NCBI GenBank assembly: GCA_047967505.1
Contig: CM106540.1
DNA: 64,000 nucleotides
Source: Dipteris shenzhenensis
Taxonomy: Eukaryota; Polypodiophyta; Polypodiopsida; Gleicheniales
Reading direction: 5' to 3' (one strand)
A program made the translations under genes and the position numbers. Position 1 is the first letter of the stretch, and each line of letters opens with the position of its first letter. Of this stretch, positions 33,760-44,750 are shown piece after piece. The notes beneath the pieces are model-generated. The model worked only from the letters and a program-made list of their open reading frames with translations, was not told the origin of the DNA and did not search any database.

Positions 33760-35430
33760 ATGTATTGGATATGGAAATCCGTATTTGCATTTGTGGTTTA
33801 TGCTTGAGTCAAATAGATTGCATGTTGGCCTACATGTGTGGATTTGTTTTCTCTTTACCATATAGTTAAGCTTTCTTTGAATTGAATTCTCTGGCTAGTT
33901 ATTTAAATCATTCATGTAAGGGATATGTGCATCTATCTGGTTTGATACAATATCTATGTCTTGTTCATCTATCCATAGCATCATGTGTGCATGCATAGAT
34001 CCTCTATTTTGTACCTCATATCTTATGATGTGATGCTTGACTCTACCTAGTAGTCCTTTATCGCACATAATATATCTTGCTAACAATTGTTGCAGTCTAA
34101 CATGGAAGAGCACTACGCATTCAACTAGCCAATCTCTCCATGTGAAGTTTTTATTGAATTGTTTAGCAATGGTTTCTATTTGATCGATTTCACACCATCT
34201 TGTGGTTGATACCTCATCTGTAGTAAGAATACGTCTAATTATCTCTTGTTCAGATATTCTTGGATCTTGTCATCTTTGTTGGTCAATATCTCTTTGTAAT
34301 ACTGTAGTTTAAGTAGAGTTTGCTATTAAAATAGATTGATGTATTTGGCACATCAATAACAAGTATGGTTTGTAAAGAGTGAACACGGAGAACAATGTCG
34401 ATATTCTCATTTTTAAATATACATTGAAGAATATCTTGCCATCATGAGCACGATATTCGAAAGGATAGAGAAATAAAAATAATGCATAGCCTAATGTTAA
34501 TTCATCACATTGTGACAGACCTTCCATAGATGTTATGAGCCGACGCTCAATAATTCTTGTTGAATCACGAAGTACAATTGTCCCGACTTCATGTGATGTT
34601 TTTTTTTTGAATTGATGAGTTGTAGGTAGCATGTTGATTTGTTCTAGTAATGACAAGTAGTTGTCCTCATGTGCAATTTTCATAAGATCGAATGGTGAGT
34701 CAGCAGAGTGTCTTTCAAGAATATCAGAAATAACTTTCTGAAGAAATAACACTTACTCCTAGTTTTGGATGTGGTCGTTCATACATTGTCAAGTATTTTT
34801 TAAATATGGGGTTTGTTCTAGAGTTAAACGACGCTAGAACGTGTTTTGTTGTTGATAGTAAGTTTGTTGAGTTACTACAAAATCTTTGTTGGTGATTCCA
34901 ACATATTAGTGGATTATTCAACATCGATCTCCTTTGTAGTATACCTATTACTAAAGATGTAATACCTTTAGAAACATTTAGGGATACATCGGTTATAGAA
35001 AGCATTTGCATTTGAAATACGTCCGCACCTAATGCATTCTATAAATAGTCTGGATCATAGGGGACTGAGTACAACTTTCTGAATGGACTATCTATGCATG
35101 CTTTACAAGCCATTTTTGATCTATGTCCTAGGCCATTTTCTACATGCAAACTTATGAACATATTGGATCAGTCATATGGTGTTATACTTGATTCTAGTAG
35201 TGATATTACTGATTTTAACTTTGTAAAAGAACCTATGTTAAATTCTGTTCTACCACAATATACATAATATTGCATCTTCGAAATATATTGAGAAGTGATT
35301 TGGTTCCATTCCTTTAGAAATTTATTGATGAATAGCCATGAGGAGAAACTCGGTTGTAATCATCTTTTCTTGTTTTCTATGCTAATGTAGGAAGCACGTT
35401 CTCTCCTTTCAATAAGAGACCTTTTCATAT
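33760..35430 (-). pseudogene. Helitron Rep, N-terminal and HUH part
   Basis: The frame can be followed from MKRSLIERRERA (ATG near 35430) through CKACIDSPFRKLYSVPYDPD, then VSKGITSLVIG (about 34950). The Rep domain proper follows: RRILTTDEVSTTRWCEID (about 34215), YIMCDKGLLGRVKHHIIRYE and the HUH motif GSMHAHMMLWID (about 33955-33995). At about 33780-33810 a zinc-like C-x-Y-G-F-P-Y segment (KCKYGFPYPIHLDT) occurs, as in Helitron Rep proteins just after the HUH core. Rep is the rolling-circle relaxase that nicks and moves Helitrons. Stops at about 35195, 35040, 34308 and 33895, plus frameshifts, inactivate it. Its continuation lies on the other strand at 38484. Confidence 0.8.
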
Positions 35431-35579
35431 TTGTAAAGTAAAGTATATGTTGAAGTAGAAGTACCTACTTTATTTTCCCGTTGTGGATGACAGCATTAAA
35501 AATGACTTGAAATTCACCAATTCGAATAATCTACAAACAAAATATAAAGGTTGTTAACACTTTATTATTTTCACTCAAA

Positions 35580-36180
35580 ATTTATAACGTCTCTAGTTTA
35601 TGTTGATACCAATTTGAATAAAGCATATAGGAATTTGAATGTAGCATATAGCATTTCGAATATAGAACATGGCAAATAGATCTTTTTTTTTGGCACATAG
35701 GAGTTTGTGTTTAGCATATATTTTTTTGCATATATTTGTAGCTATTTGAATTTGGGATATAGCAGTTTTCATTTATCACTTTGTATATATTTGGTAGCAA
35801 TTTGAATTTGAGATATAGAACTCTAAATTTTGTAACACATCATTTTGCATTTAGAATTAGCACTTACTATTGATCAACTAGCATTTTTGCATTTAGCAAA
35901 TAGCACTTTGTATCCAACACATAAACAAATAAACTTAACCACACATTCGTGTGGGGGGAGAGTCTGCACATTTCCTCTCCAAAAATTATAAGACCAAGGA
36001 ATGTGCCCTTCCTTGGATTCATATGATTTTGCATTTTGCACATAGCATTTTGCATATAGTATGTAGCAATTTGAGTTTGGTATATAGAACATAGCACTTT
36101 GCATTTTGCACATGGTACTTTGTTTTTAGAAATGTATGATTTTGTATTTTGTACATAGTATTTTGCATTTTTGAAAATTT
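35580..36180. repeat. Helitron-associated minisatellite array, second locus
   Basis: Same short units (agcatatagcaatttgaattt, about 20 bp) and one copy of the conserved block at 35938-36030 as in the array at 24380-25335. It lies 5' of the Rep start, i.e. in the leader of the Helitron. Confidence 0.8.
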
Positions 36181-37120
36181 AATGGATCAATTTTGTAGTA
36201 CAAAAAACTTTGAGGTTGTTGGCAATCCCCCATGCGTAGCAGCTCAAATTGCAAGCATCAATAGCATGGCCATCGAAGTAACAAGGACAAGCTACAAGAA
36301 TGTCAAGTTAATGCCAATCAAAAACTCTAAATCATCAAGCTGCCTCTATAAGGTTTTCAAGAGCAAGTACCTTTAGGAGCAACTTTGCGCACAAGAGCTA
36401 CTTGACTACTTGAAGCTACATCAGCTTGAAGAGATCAAGAACACTCAATGCACAGATTGGAGCTCTCCCACTGTGCAGACTGAAAACGATGGAGGACTGG
36501 TGCTAGTGGAGGAAGGTGAGCTAGCCAAAAGGTGCGGACAAGACTAGCTCCTGAACATTCTATCACTGGATCTCTTTACCCAAGAAAGTGATAGTGATTC
36601 TAACTCAAAGGACGGGGAACTTGAGCCAAACATTTGCAGCAGACATACAAATATGAACAATCGTACTAATCATCACGCTGCCTCTTGAATACTCTGAATC
36701 TTCACACTGCCTTTTGAATACACTGAACCATCATGCAGCTTCTAGAATCGTGTGCATCTATGCACAGATTGGAGCTCTCCCATTGTGCACTTTGAAATCG
36801 ACGGAGGACTGGTGCTAGCAGAGGAAGGTGAGCTGGCCAAAAGGTGTGGACAAGACTAACTCCTGAACGTTCTATCATCGAATCTCTTCACCCAAGAAAG
36901 TGATAGTGATTCTAACTCAAAGGACAGGGAACTTGAGCCAAACATTTGTAGCGGACATACAAATATGAACAATCGTAGTAATCATCATGCTGCCTCTTGA
37001 ATACTCTAAATCTTCACACTGCCTTTCGAATACTTTGAAATGTCACGCAGCTTTTAGAATCGTGTGCATCTCATTACAGGCTGAAGCCAAGAAAACGATC
37101 CTATAAACTGTTACTACATC
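36181..37120 (+). repeat. Unidentified gene-like sequence with a 310-bp tandem duplication
   Basis: Two copies lie at about 36449-36755 and 36759-37070. Both start cacagattggagctctccca and end gaatcgtgtgcatct, and they are roughly 90 percent alike. The first copy reads continuously as WSSPTVQTENDGGLVLVEEG, one stop, then LFTQESDSDSNSKDGELEPN. The part before it (36180-36440) is open except for one stop and would give IASINSMAIEVTRTSYKNVK. An acidic, serine-rich protein is suggested, but I do not recognise it. Position 5' of the Helitron Rep suggests cargo or a captured piece. Confidence 0.4.
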
Positions 37121-38402
37121 TACAAGTGAAGCCAATAAAAGAACTACTCTGGAACTTCTGCTGTTGCTCGTTTATATGGTGTACGAAAAGAAACGCCATT
37201 AATTACTTACACATAAAACACTTTGGCTCTATAGAAAACAGTTAAAGGGTTGACACACAGGCAATCACATGGGCTAGAATGGGCCATTTACAAGCACACA
37301 AATGGTGGGCAGTGGCCAGTCTATAGCATCGTTTCATAGGTCAATGGGAGTAAAAAGGGCTGCCAGACTAGTTGAAAAAAGTTAAGTGCTAAGTGGCAGC
37401 AGTACATTGATAAGGTACTTAGATTAGATGATAGTGGACTCAAGTTATGTAAAACTTGGCACTAAAGATCGTATCCATATACTCCTGGCTCTGCCCCCTC
37501 CAAATCCAGCTTTTATGTGAGTAGCTTCAATTTCTCCCTCACAAACAGTGACCTCCATCATATTTTCAATGCTAAATCTAAAGGATTAACTGGTTCAAGT
37601 TTTGGAACATGTTGAACTCCCTTCTTGTGTCACAAAAATGGTAAAAATGCTCCATCTGATCTCTAATGCAATCCCCCTTGTCAAGAATTTGTTTCCGTGA
37701 TGAGCATCTCTACAAAGAAGCAACCAAATGTCAGGTACATTGAGGTGAGCTTAAACTTTCAAGGTGGGATAAATGATAGGGAAAGGGATTTTACCTCTTG
37801 TCTATGGCCATTAGGCTCCGTATGTGGACACTGCAACCATGCAACAAGCATCCAATTAGGTTTATCCTCATTGTTATATCCGACAAATTCTCTTCGCTGG
37901 TGTCTTCCTCTTCATTGCTTTCTTTGGAGGAAGTAGTAGTTGGATTTTTTAAAGAAAGAAATTCCTCAAGATTAGCCCTATCGCTTGTGCTCTGTAACTC
38001 AAATCATTGTTTAAGTTGCAACTCACTTGAAGTTGAGGCCTCCTATGGGATGATGGCCACATTCAGCTAACTGCCCTTTGGTTTTTATACAATAGTTGAG
38101 ATAGAGGAGAGATATAGATAGAGATAGAGAAAGAGACAGTGGTGGTGGCTCTATCCACTCTAGCTTTTATGTGAATAACTTCAATTTCTCCCTCACCAAT
38201 AGTGACAATTGCAAATCACTTGAACTTGAGGCCTCCTCTGGGATGATGGCCACATTCAACCAACTGCTCTTTAAACAACACCTCAATAGCTGAGATAGAG
38301 GAGAAACAAAGACAGAGATAGAGATCTGCTCTTTGGACACCTCAATAGTTGAGATAGAAGAGAGATAGAAATAGAGATAGAGACAAAGACAGTAGTGACT
38401 TA
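37121..38402. other. Helitron-side spacer with a diverged duplication
   Basis: Blocks at about 37490-37550 and 38000-38140 recur at 38150-38212 and 38212-38395 (tgaggcctcctntgggatgatggccacattca; agctnttatgtgantaacttcaatttctccctcac). The second block ends in gagatagag repeats. No gene was recognised. Confidence 0.45.
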
Positions 38403-38486
38403 AAGCGTCGCTATATAGCGACTTTTTGCTCTGTTCCATCGCTATATAGCGATGTTTTTAATTAAAAACATCGCTATATAGCGATG
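38403..38486. repeat. Truncated copy of the palindromic element at the second breakpoint
   Basis: It repeats the right end of the 33534-33741 element, then continues into a mirrored copy. The result is a perfect palindrome of about 50 bp centred on tttaattaaa, made of two CATCGCTATATAGCGATG arms. Helitron coding sequence starts directly after it. Confidence 0.75.
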
Positions 38487-40800
38487 CTAGAGATCCTCTC
38501 ACAGAAAGATGGATCTACTTCCATCCATCACTAGAACATCGTAATGTCGTTCCATATCATGCAAGAATATTACTCTTGTGGCAAGCACATATGAATATTC
38601 AGAAAATAACAAACACAGGCCTATCATATTACCTTCTAAAATATGCTATGAAAACCGAACCCATGGGACACATGAACTTGAATCCTGGTGATGCGAAACT
38701 TCTAGGACTAGATAATCTAGATCCAATTAAATTAAAAATGATATCTGCATACATTCTTTCAAAGCCAACATCTCCAACAGAGGTAGCATTTTCATGCTTA
38801 CAAATATCTACCATTCAAAGAAGCGAATCTGTGCATTTCATTGACTCCTCTCTCCCATCTATGTGCCAAAAATACCTTCGTGAACATTGTGTTTCTGTAA
38901 TGCATCCTATAGATACATATTGTGGTCATCCAAGTGTCATGGAGAAATTGACCTTCTATGAATTTTGGAAAAAATATAATGTCCAAAAGTCAAAGAAAAA
39001 AAACAAAGATAACATAACTATCATAGATTCTTTTGAAAATTATGTGTATCCATCAACTCGGATCGTACGTTTCACAGATTACCACCTTGCTCATCATTTT
39101 GAAGGATTTTTTTACAACCTTCTACTAAAGAACGTAAATTTTAGAAATGAGAATGAGCTCATTTATGAAAACAATCATACGAAATCTTACTTCTTAGAAT
39201 GCCATATCCGAGACCTCGTAAAAACAGAAGAAGACATCGAATCTCTTATCGATCAATATTGCAAAGTGCACTTGCTAATAGATCAAAATTGCCACCAACT
39301 AACAAACATGATACTCCAAAAAAGCCCATTATGTGTTATTCAGAACTCCTTCATGGCTTCATCGACCTTCATGAAGATACCAATAAACATAACACAACAT
39401 GCACAAAATTACTTCAAATGATGAATGAGTTCAAGGATTTCGAAAATGCAACTCCTTCTCTTGAACAACAAGAAATTTACGAAAAGATAAATGGATCACC
39501 CACAGGGTTTCATGTCATTTGTGGTACTCCTGGTTTAGGAAAGACATTTATGATCAAGTACATTACTTATAATTATGTAAAACAAGGAAAATCGATTGTT
39601 CTAGCAGCAATAATAGGAGCTGCTGCAATGACACTAAGTCGATTAGCAACTATTGTCCATTATCAGTTTGCTCTACCAAAGAGACACGATATGTTTCGTG
39701 CCTCCTTACCAGTGTCAGTACATAGAATTGTAAAATGCAGAAATCATAATAATTGATGAGATCTCAATGATGACATGCCAAACATTAAACACAGTAATTA
39801 GACAACTATGCGAAACTTGCAAGCAAATAATCTTGCAACCTTTTGAAAATAAAAAGATGCTCTTATTTGGAGATATGTCCCAATTGCCTCCAATATGCAA
39901 ATGCAAGGTGCAAGAACATGAATTTTGTAGAAAATGCTATATTGGAAACTCGGGTTTCTGGACACTGCAACCTTTTCATTCCTTCACACATCAATACATC
40001 ACCTAGAAGATCCAACATACATAGAATTCTTAAACATAATTAGAATAAGACAACCAAGTGTAGAAGAGATTCAGTATTACCTAGGTAATTTAATCATAAG
40101 TGATAGTGAAGCAAACGATTTCATTGACAAGGACACAACTATATTGTGCACCCATCAAAAAGACACACAATACTATAATGAGCTCGTACTACATAAGAAA
40201 TTCAAAGAGCATCAAATTAAAAGCATCACTGTGACATCCAATGCAGATCAAATCTTAGAATTAAAAGAATGGATAATGGATCCAGATTTCCACTCCATAT
40301 AACAAATAGCAATAGGAGCGAAAGTGATGATCATAGAAAGTATAGATCTCACAATCGGTTAGGCCTTCTTGTACTCTCGCTTTCAAGTAATATAACTAGC
40401 ACTACTTTTTGCAAAAATAGATCTCACAATCGGAGCTACAAATGGCACTATTGCAAGTGTCATATCACTAGAAATAGATAATAAAACAAACAATATTTTA
40501 AAAATTCATGCCAAGATCTTATCAACAAATGAAAAAATCACACTAAGACGATCAAAACATAAACGGAAGGTATTAAACTCAATATGGTATCACAAAACAG
40601 CTTTTCCAATCACACTAGCATATGCAATTACAAGATACAAGTCACAAGGATGCACACTTAAAGGAAAGGCTCTTGTAGTAATACAAAAATCATTTGCACC
40701 AGGACTAACATATGTCATGCTTTCACGAGTCACCACTCGAAAAAACTTAAGAATCTTAAATAAAATCAATCCATCTGACTTCATTCCAATGCTTACATGA
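38484..40800 (+). pseudogene. Helitron Rep C-terminal part and PIF1-type helicase
   Basis: The frame opens immediately at the palindrome with ERWIYFHPSLEHRNVVPYHA and the Rep tyrosine motif YYLLKYAMK (about 38620-38650, the two Tyr used for strand transfer). It then passes through the linker to the SF1 helicase. Visible helicase motifs are Walker A GTPGLGKTF (about 39520-39548), IIIDEISMM (about 39748), motif III LLFGDMSQLPP (about 39863-39895), AFPITLAYAITRYKSQGCTL (about 40598-40660) and motif VI YVMLSRVTTRKNL (about 40710-40750). The stop is TGA 40798. Frameshifts lie near 39360, 39750 and 39950, and a 75-bp insertion lies at 40342-40433. It unwinds DNA during rolling-circle transposition. 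Confidence 0.85.
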
Positions 40801-40937
40801 ACTTTAAAAAAATAGTAATCAATAGAAAATCCTTTTATAAAATATTCATCAATATAAGAGAAAAGAAACTTTTGATATACAAACTAATATGCAGGATCTA
40901 TCAAAAAACTTATTTGAAGAACAACCAACAATAAAAT

Positions 40938-42168
40938 ATGGCAACATCAGACGAGGTACGTTTTCAATATTGAGCATTGTAGTATTTCTTCACATTAGTT
41001 TATATTTTAATTTATAATAAATTTTCACAGATCTTTAATCAATTCAAAAGTAAAGCCAGATTGGCTCAACAAGATCAAGAGAAATCAATAAAAAGAACAA
41101 AGGGATAAAATTATTTCTTGTATACAGCTCAAATGCGTCTTGCAAACATGGCTGGAAAGGAACCAAATGAATACATTTATGGATGGAGCACACTGCAAGA
41201 CCTTAGGAATTTCATGGATAACAATCAACATGAAGTACAACAATGGAAGGCAGAACATGGGGACAAAGAAATGAGAGCAAATGGTTAGTAATGCAATTTT
41301 ATTTATAAAAAATAATTAAAATTTAAAACATATACATAATATCAATTCAAACATAATGCAGGTCTAACTAAGTACATAATTTAAAAAATCACAAAAGAGG
41401 ACGATATCATTACTCCAATGATGTTGAGAACAGAGCACAAGCTATAATAGATAAGCACTCAGAAGGAATTTCAGCTTATTGCCTTGAACTTCTACACTTT
41501 GGCTACAATGTAAGCTTAGCTGAACTCCTCAAAATAGATCGTAAGACTGGAAATGTCATACTAGCAGAGTTCAACAACATGTTCCAAACATATGATAAAA
41601 AAAAAGCAAAAGAGTTGCCATTTACCATAGAAGGTATAACTTCCATTATTGATTTAAATTTTGCAAAAGAAGCATATGGTGAACATTTTGAGTTTTTCCT
41701 GACTCCACCAAAGAACAATATATTTTAGCCCCCTACAGGTATATTCTTGGCTCCATATCTTCTAACACACAAGAAAAACTCATCGTACTTCGTTTTGCTA
41801 TTTCAAATAGGAAATCGTGAAGAAGACAAAAATAAAGGCACAAAAGGCCCATATTACATATATTCTATTCTATGTATTACTACAGAAAAAAGATATATTG
41901 GACAAACTAGAAATCTTAAAAAACGGATAGCAAACACCAAACCAATCCTCCATTAAAATTGAAACATGATGTTAACAGGTACAAACCGTTCCACTCGAAC
42001 TTCAAAATAGAAAGCCTAGCCACCACAAACTTTAAAAGCAAAGCGGATACACTCGAAGAGAGATACATAAGAGAACTCAACACAACCGACTCGAAATATG
42101 ACTACAATAACCTCAGTGGAAATCCAACATCTACAAAAAATTTTACTTTCTCAAAAATAGAGACATAA
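40938..42168 (+). pseudogene. Spliced gene with C-terminal GIY-YIG nuclease domain
   Basis: Starts 138 bp after the helicase stop, same strand. Exon 1 (40938-40955, MATSDE) and exon 2 (41031-41283) are joined across a 75-bp GT-AG intron. A 78-bp GT-AG intron (41284-41361) leads to exon 3. The N-terminal 200 or so residues (for example KEPNEYIYGWSTLQDLRNFM; YGEHFEFFLTPPKN) are not recognised. The C-terminus is a full GIY-YIG domain: GPYYIYSI, RYIGQTRNLKKR, then after one frameshift LEERYIRELNT and YDYNNLSGNP. This gives the catalytic Tyr, Arg, Glu and Asn positions of the family. Such domains cut DNA using a divalent metal. Stops at 41105, 41381, about 41444 and 41729, and the frameshift near 41957, make this copy dead. 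Confidence 0.75.
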
Positions 42169-42988
42169 TCTAGTATATTTAAGTAGAAGCCCATTTTCAA
42201 TACATGTAAAGGACTTCCTATTTCAAACTACAGTTAAATCATACTCTTGAAGGACTCTTAATTCATAACATATATTACTCAATTTTTTTTGTTTTCAAAG
42301 CATTACTACTTTTTTTCAATACACATAAAATAATTCATGCATGAACTGTTATTAAAAAATGCTTATAAAAACGTCATGTTTTTAGTGATATATAACTCCA
42401 TTTATAACAATTCCAATAATAACCACTTTTAGGTATACTAGATAAATTTTCATGTATTGTCACTTTTATAATAATATTATATTATATTTCAAAAAATTCT
42501 ACTATTATAGTGCTCTTCTTCATATCATAATTAATAACTCAGAAAAATTCTACTATTATAACTCGGAAGCTCGCAAATCCATTGAAGGTGGCACCAAAGG
42601 GCAACAGAGCGACGATTCCAACAAGGGAACGTGGATTTTTGCTGGACGTTGGAGCTTTCGGATGGAGGAGAAGATGGTGTCCAAAACTAGAGCTGAAGGA
42701 GCTAGAGCAGCTCTTAAGGTTGGTGGCATTCCCCTGACGTCTGACAGGGAGGGCATGGTAAAGGACGTAAAAGGCGAATTCCTTTCACCTCCCTTGAACG
42801 GGGTTCAGATTTTTAGTTTTTCCAGCTCTGTTCAACGGGAGAGGGTCCCTCAACTGGACCCATCTCAGCGCTTTCTCAGAAACGACAAACATAGCACGAT
42901 ACCCATCATCAATCAAATGTAACAGCCATGCCCTCCTTGCACGCAACGCAAACCTTTACAGCCATTTGCCACGGAGCCTCTCACGCCC
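42169..42988. promoter_or_regulatory. AT-rich Helitron tail, then probable promoter/leader of the downstream gene
   Basis: 42169-42560 is AT-rich and has two similar 'aaaaattctactattata' blocks (42491 and 42542), probably the 3' part of the Helitron. From about 42570 base composition becomes GC-richer and open (SKTRAEGARAALKVGG at about 42680-42730 on the plus strand). No motif is recognised, so this is taken as leader/promoter of the gene starting at 42989. An upstream exon is possible. Confidence 0.35.
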
Positions 42989-43422
42989 ATGGATCCTGCT
43001 CCCGACTTGCAACATCACAAGAACCCTGGAGGTTTCCGTAATCCCTGGCCTTCCTTCGCCTTCCAGCCTAATCTCATTGATGGCTTGTACATGTTCCTAC
43101 GGGCAAGTTTCTCTCACATTTAATCTCTTTATACTTCATTGGTGTGTAGTTTCTCTGCCATCGGCTTCTGCCATGGACAATCACCCGCATCATACAGCAA
43201 ACACGTAATCGACATTCCGTTGAACATGTTATGTACTTTCTAACAAAGTGAAGGAGCCGTTAGATACCCACTTCCAGAATGTGGAATTTCAACAGGCGAA
43301 TTATATTGCAGGACTTTGACAGGAAAAGATGCACGGTAACAGAGGAGGTGAAGGCACAACTCGGAACACCTCTGGCAACTAATATCGATCTACTCTTAAA
43401 ACCTCCGAAGGGTCTCTTACAG
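42989..43422 (+). CDS. NAPE-PLD-like phospholipase, exons 1 and 2
   Basis: Exon 1 (42989-43102) starts in a good context (gcccATGG) and encodes 38 residues including GGFRNPWPSFAFQ. The NPWP motif typically precedes the metallo-beta-lactamase domain of N-acylphosphatidylethanolamine phospholipase D. The donor would be the rare GC type (CGG/GCAAGT). Exon 2 (43312-43422) encodes 37 residues ending LLLKPPKGLLQ, with donor CAG/GTACAC. Joined in phase 0 to the exon at 63193 it gives KGLLQ-STWIGHATFLVQ, the order expected of this family. The enzyme releases N-acylethanolamines from membrane phospholipid. No stops or frameshifts are seen, unlike the surrounding elements. This seems the only live host gene here; later exons with the metal-binding HxHxDH lie outside the window. 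Confidence 0.65.
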
Positions 43423-43849
43423 GTACACCACATGCTTCTTAGGTTGAGAAAACATCAACGATCAAGTTTGACCGAGTTATTCTGGTTTGTTACAGAAGAA
43501 TTCTCCTGCCTTTTCTGTACAACGTTTGCAATTGAAACAAATGACAGCTTCAGCATCAAGCTTAATGGTGCTTCTCACAGGCTGCTGAAGATCTATAATT
43601 CCCCCTCCCCTCCCTTCGTGTCCTCCCACACCTCCATATGTTTAGATAATATGTTTACACATGATATACCCATACACCTATATGTATACACATGATACAC
43701 CCATATGTCACCCATGATGCATTCCGGGTGGATGGAAAACTCCAAACAATAGTTTGGTAGGTGAGAGGTTCCCTCTTAGAGACACCCTTGTAAGCAAGTT
43801 CTCCAATGCTCTAAAGTATTATGAATAGTCCACAATATCTAAGAGACAA
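43423..43849. other. Start of the large intron
   Basis: Intronic sequence without element signatures. A frame of about 130 codons continues past the exon 2 donor but has no motif and is low in complexity near 43600-43690. Confidence 0.4.
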
Positions 43850-44205
43850 CTTTGGACATTTATTTGTCTTTAGGAAATCTGAAGATTCAGGTTCCTTAAG
43901 ATAAACTCTCTCATTTTCTTCAAACTCCAACCTTCTACGGTGGGGGTTTGCATAACTTCTTGCTCTACCTTGAGCCTTTCTGCTGTCTTATGCTAATTTA
44001 AGCATTTGATTCATATCATGATATCCTCAAGAAATTCTTTGGCTGCTTGAACCTTCTCTTTTTTGAGTCCCACTACAATTGGGGCTCTAGGTTGAAATCT
44101 ATACATCATCATGAAGGGACTAAAACTTGTAGCTAAATGTTTGGTACTGTTATATTCAAATCCTAATATGGGCGAATACTGTTTCCAATTAGTTTGTTCA
44201 GGTCT
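43850..44205 (-). pseudogene. Ty3/gypsy integrase C-terminal fragment
   Basis: The minus strand gives MRPEQTNWKQYSPILGFEYN, followed by TSFSPFMMMYRFQPRAPI (about 44060-44130), the integrase end in which a gypsy copy shows F-A-Y-N-S-x-x-H-x-A-T-G-x-S-P-F. Weak similarity continues to about 43850 (RARSYANPHRR). It is broken by a stop at 44011. It meets the plus-strand reverse transcriptase fragment head-to-head at about 44205 and comes from a different gypsy family. Confidence 0.7.
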
Positions 44206-44745
44206 CATCGACACTTTATGGGCACCTTCTTTGATGATATGATTGTCTTTTCTCGTTCAGTGAAGAGCATAAGCAGCACTTGGCGATTGTATTCCATAAA
44301 TACGAGCTCTATGCAAATAGTAGTAAGAGTGAATTCTTCCTGGAAGAAATTCACTATCTTGGTTATATCATTTCTAAGAATGGGATACAAATGGATCCGA
44401 CTAGAATACAAGCCATTCAAGAATGGTGTGAGTTAAGATCCATGCATGAAGTACATAGTTTTCGGGACTTTGTTCCTCCTTTGTTCCTATTACAAGAGAT
44501 TTATTAGGCACTTTTCTAATATCACTTGACCAAGAAGAATGCAGCCTTCAGATGGGGAGAGCAGCAAAAGACAGAATTTAACACCCTCAAGGGGAAGTTG
44601 ACCAATGAAACCAATATTTGTAACTGTCCTTGATCTGCATAAGGCCTTTAATGTAGACTGCGCTGCATGTGGAGAGTGTATTGGGGCTGCTCTTCATCAA
44701 GATGGTCATGTTGTGGCCTATGAAAGCTGGATATTATGAGATGAA
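44203..44745 (+). pseudogene. Ty3/gypsy reverse transcriptase and RNase H, 5'-truncated
   Basis: Starts inside the catalytic motif (FMGTFFDDMIVFS, with the paired Asp of the palm). A frameshift near 44265 leads to HKYELYANSSKSEFFLEEIH and YLGYIISKNGIQMDPTRIQA (about 44295-44415), the thumb and connection region. The RNase H start is seen as DCAACGECIGAALHQDGHVV (about 44655-44715). Everything upstream (gag, protease, fingers) is missing. The frame is then interrupted at 44751 by an inserted LTR and resumes at 45814. Confidence 0.8.
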
Positions 44746-44750
44746 GAAAG

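Noticed and set aside
40938-42168. GIY-YIG domain as evidence of a Penelope-like element
   Set aside because: No Penelope reverse transcriptase is nearby, and the gene starts 138 bp after a Helitron helicase stop on the same strand.
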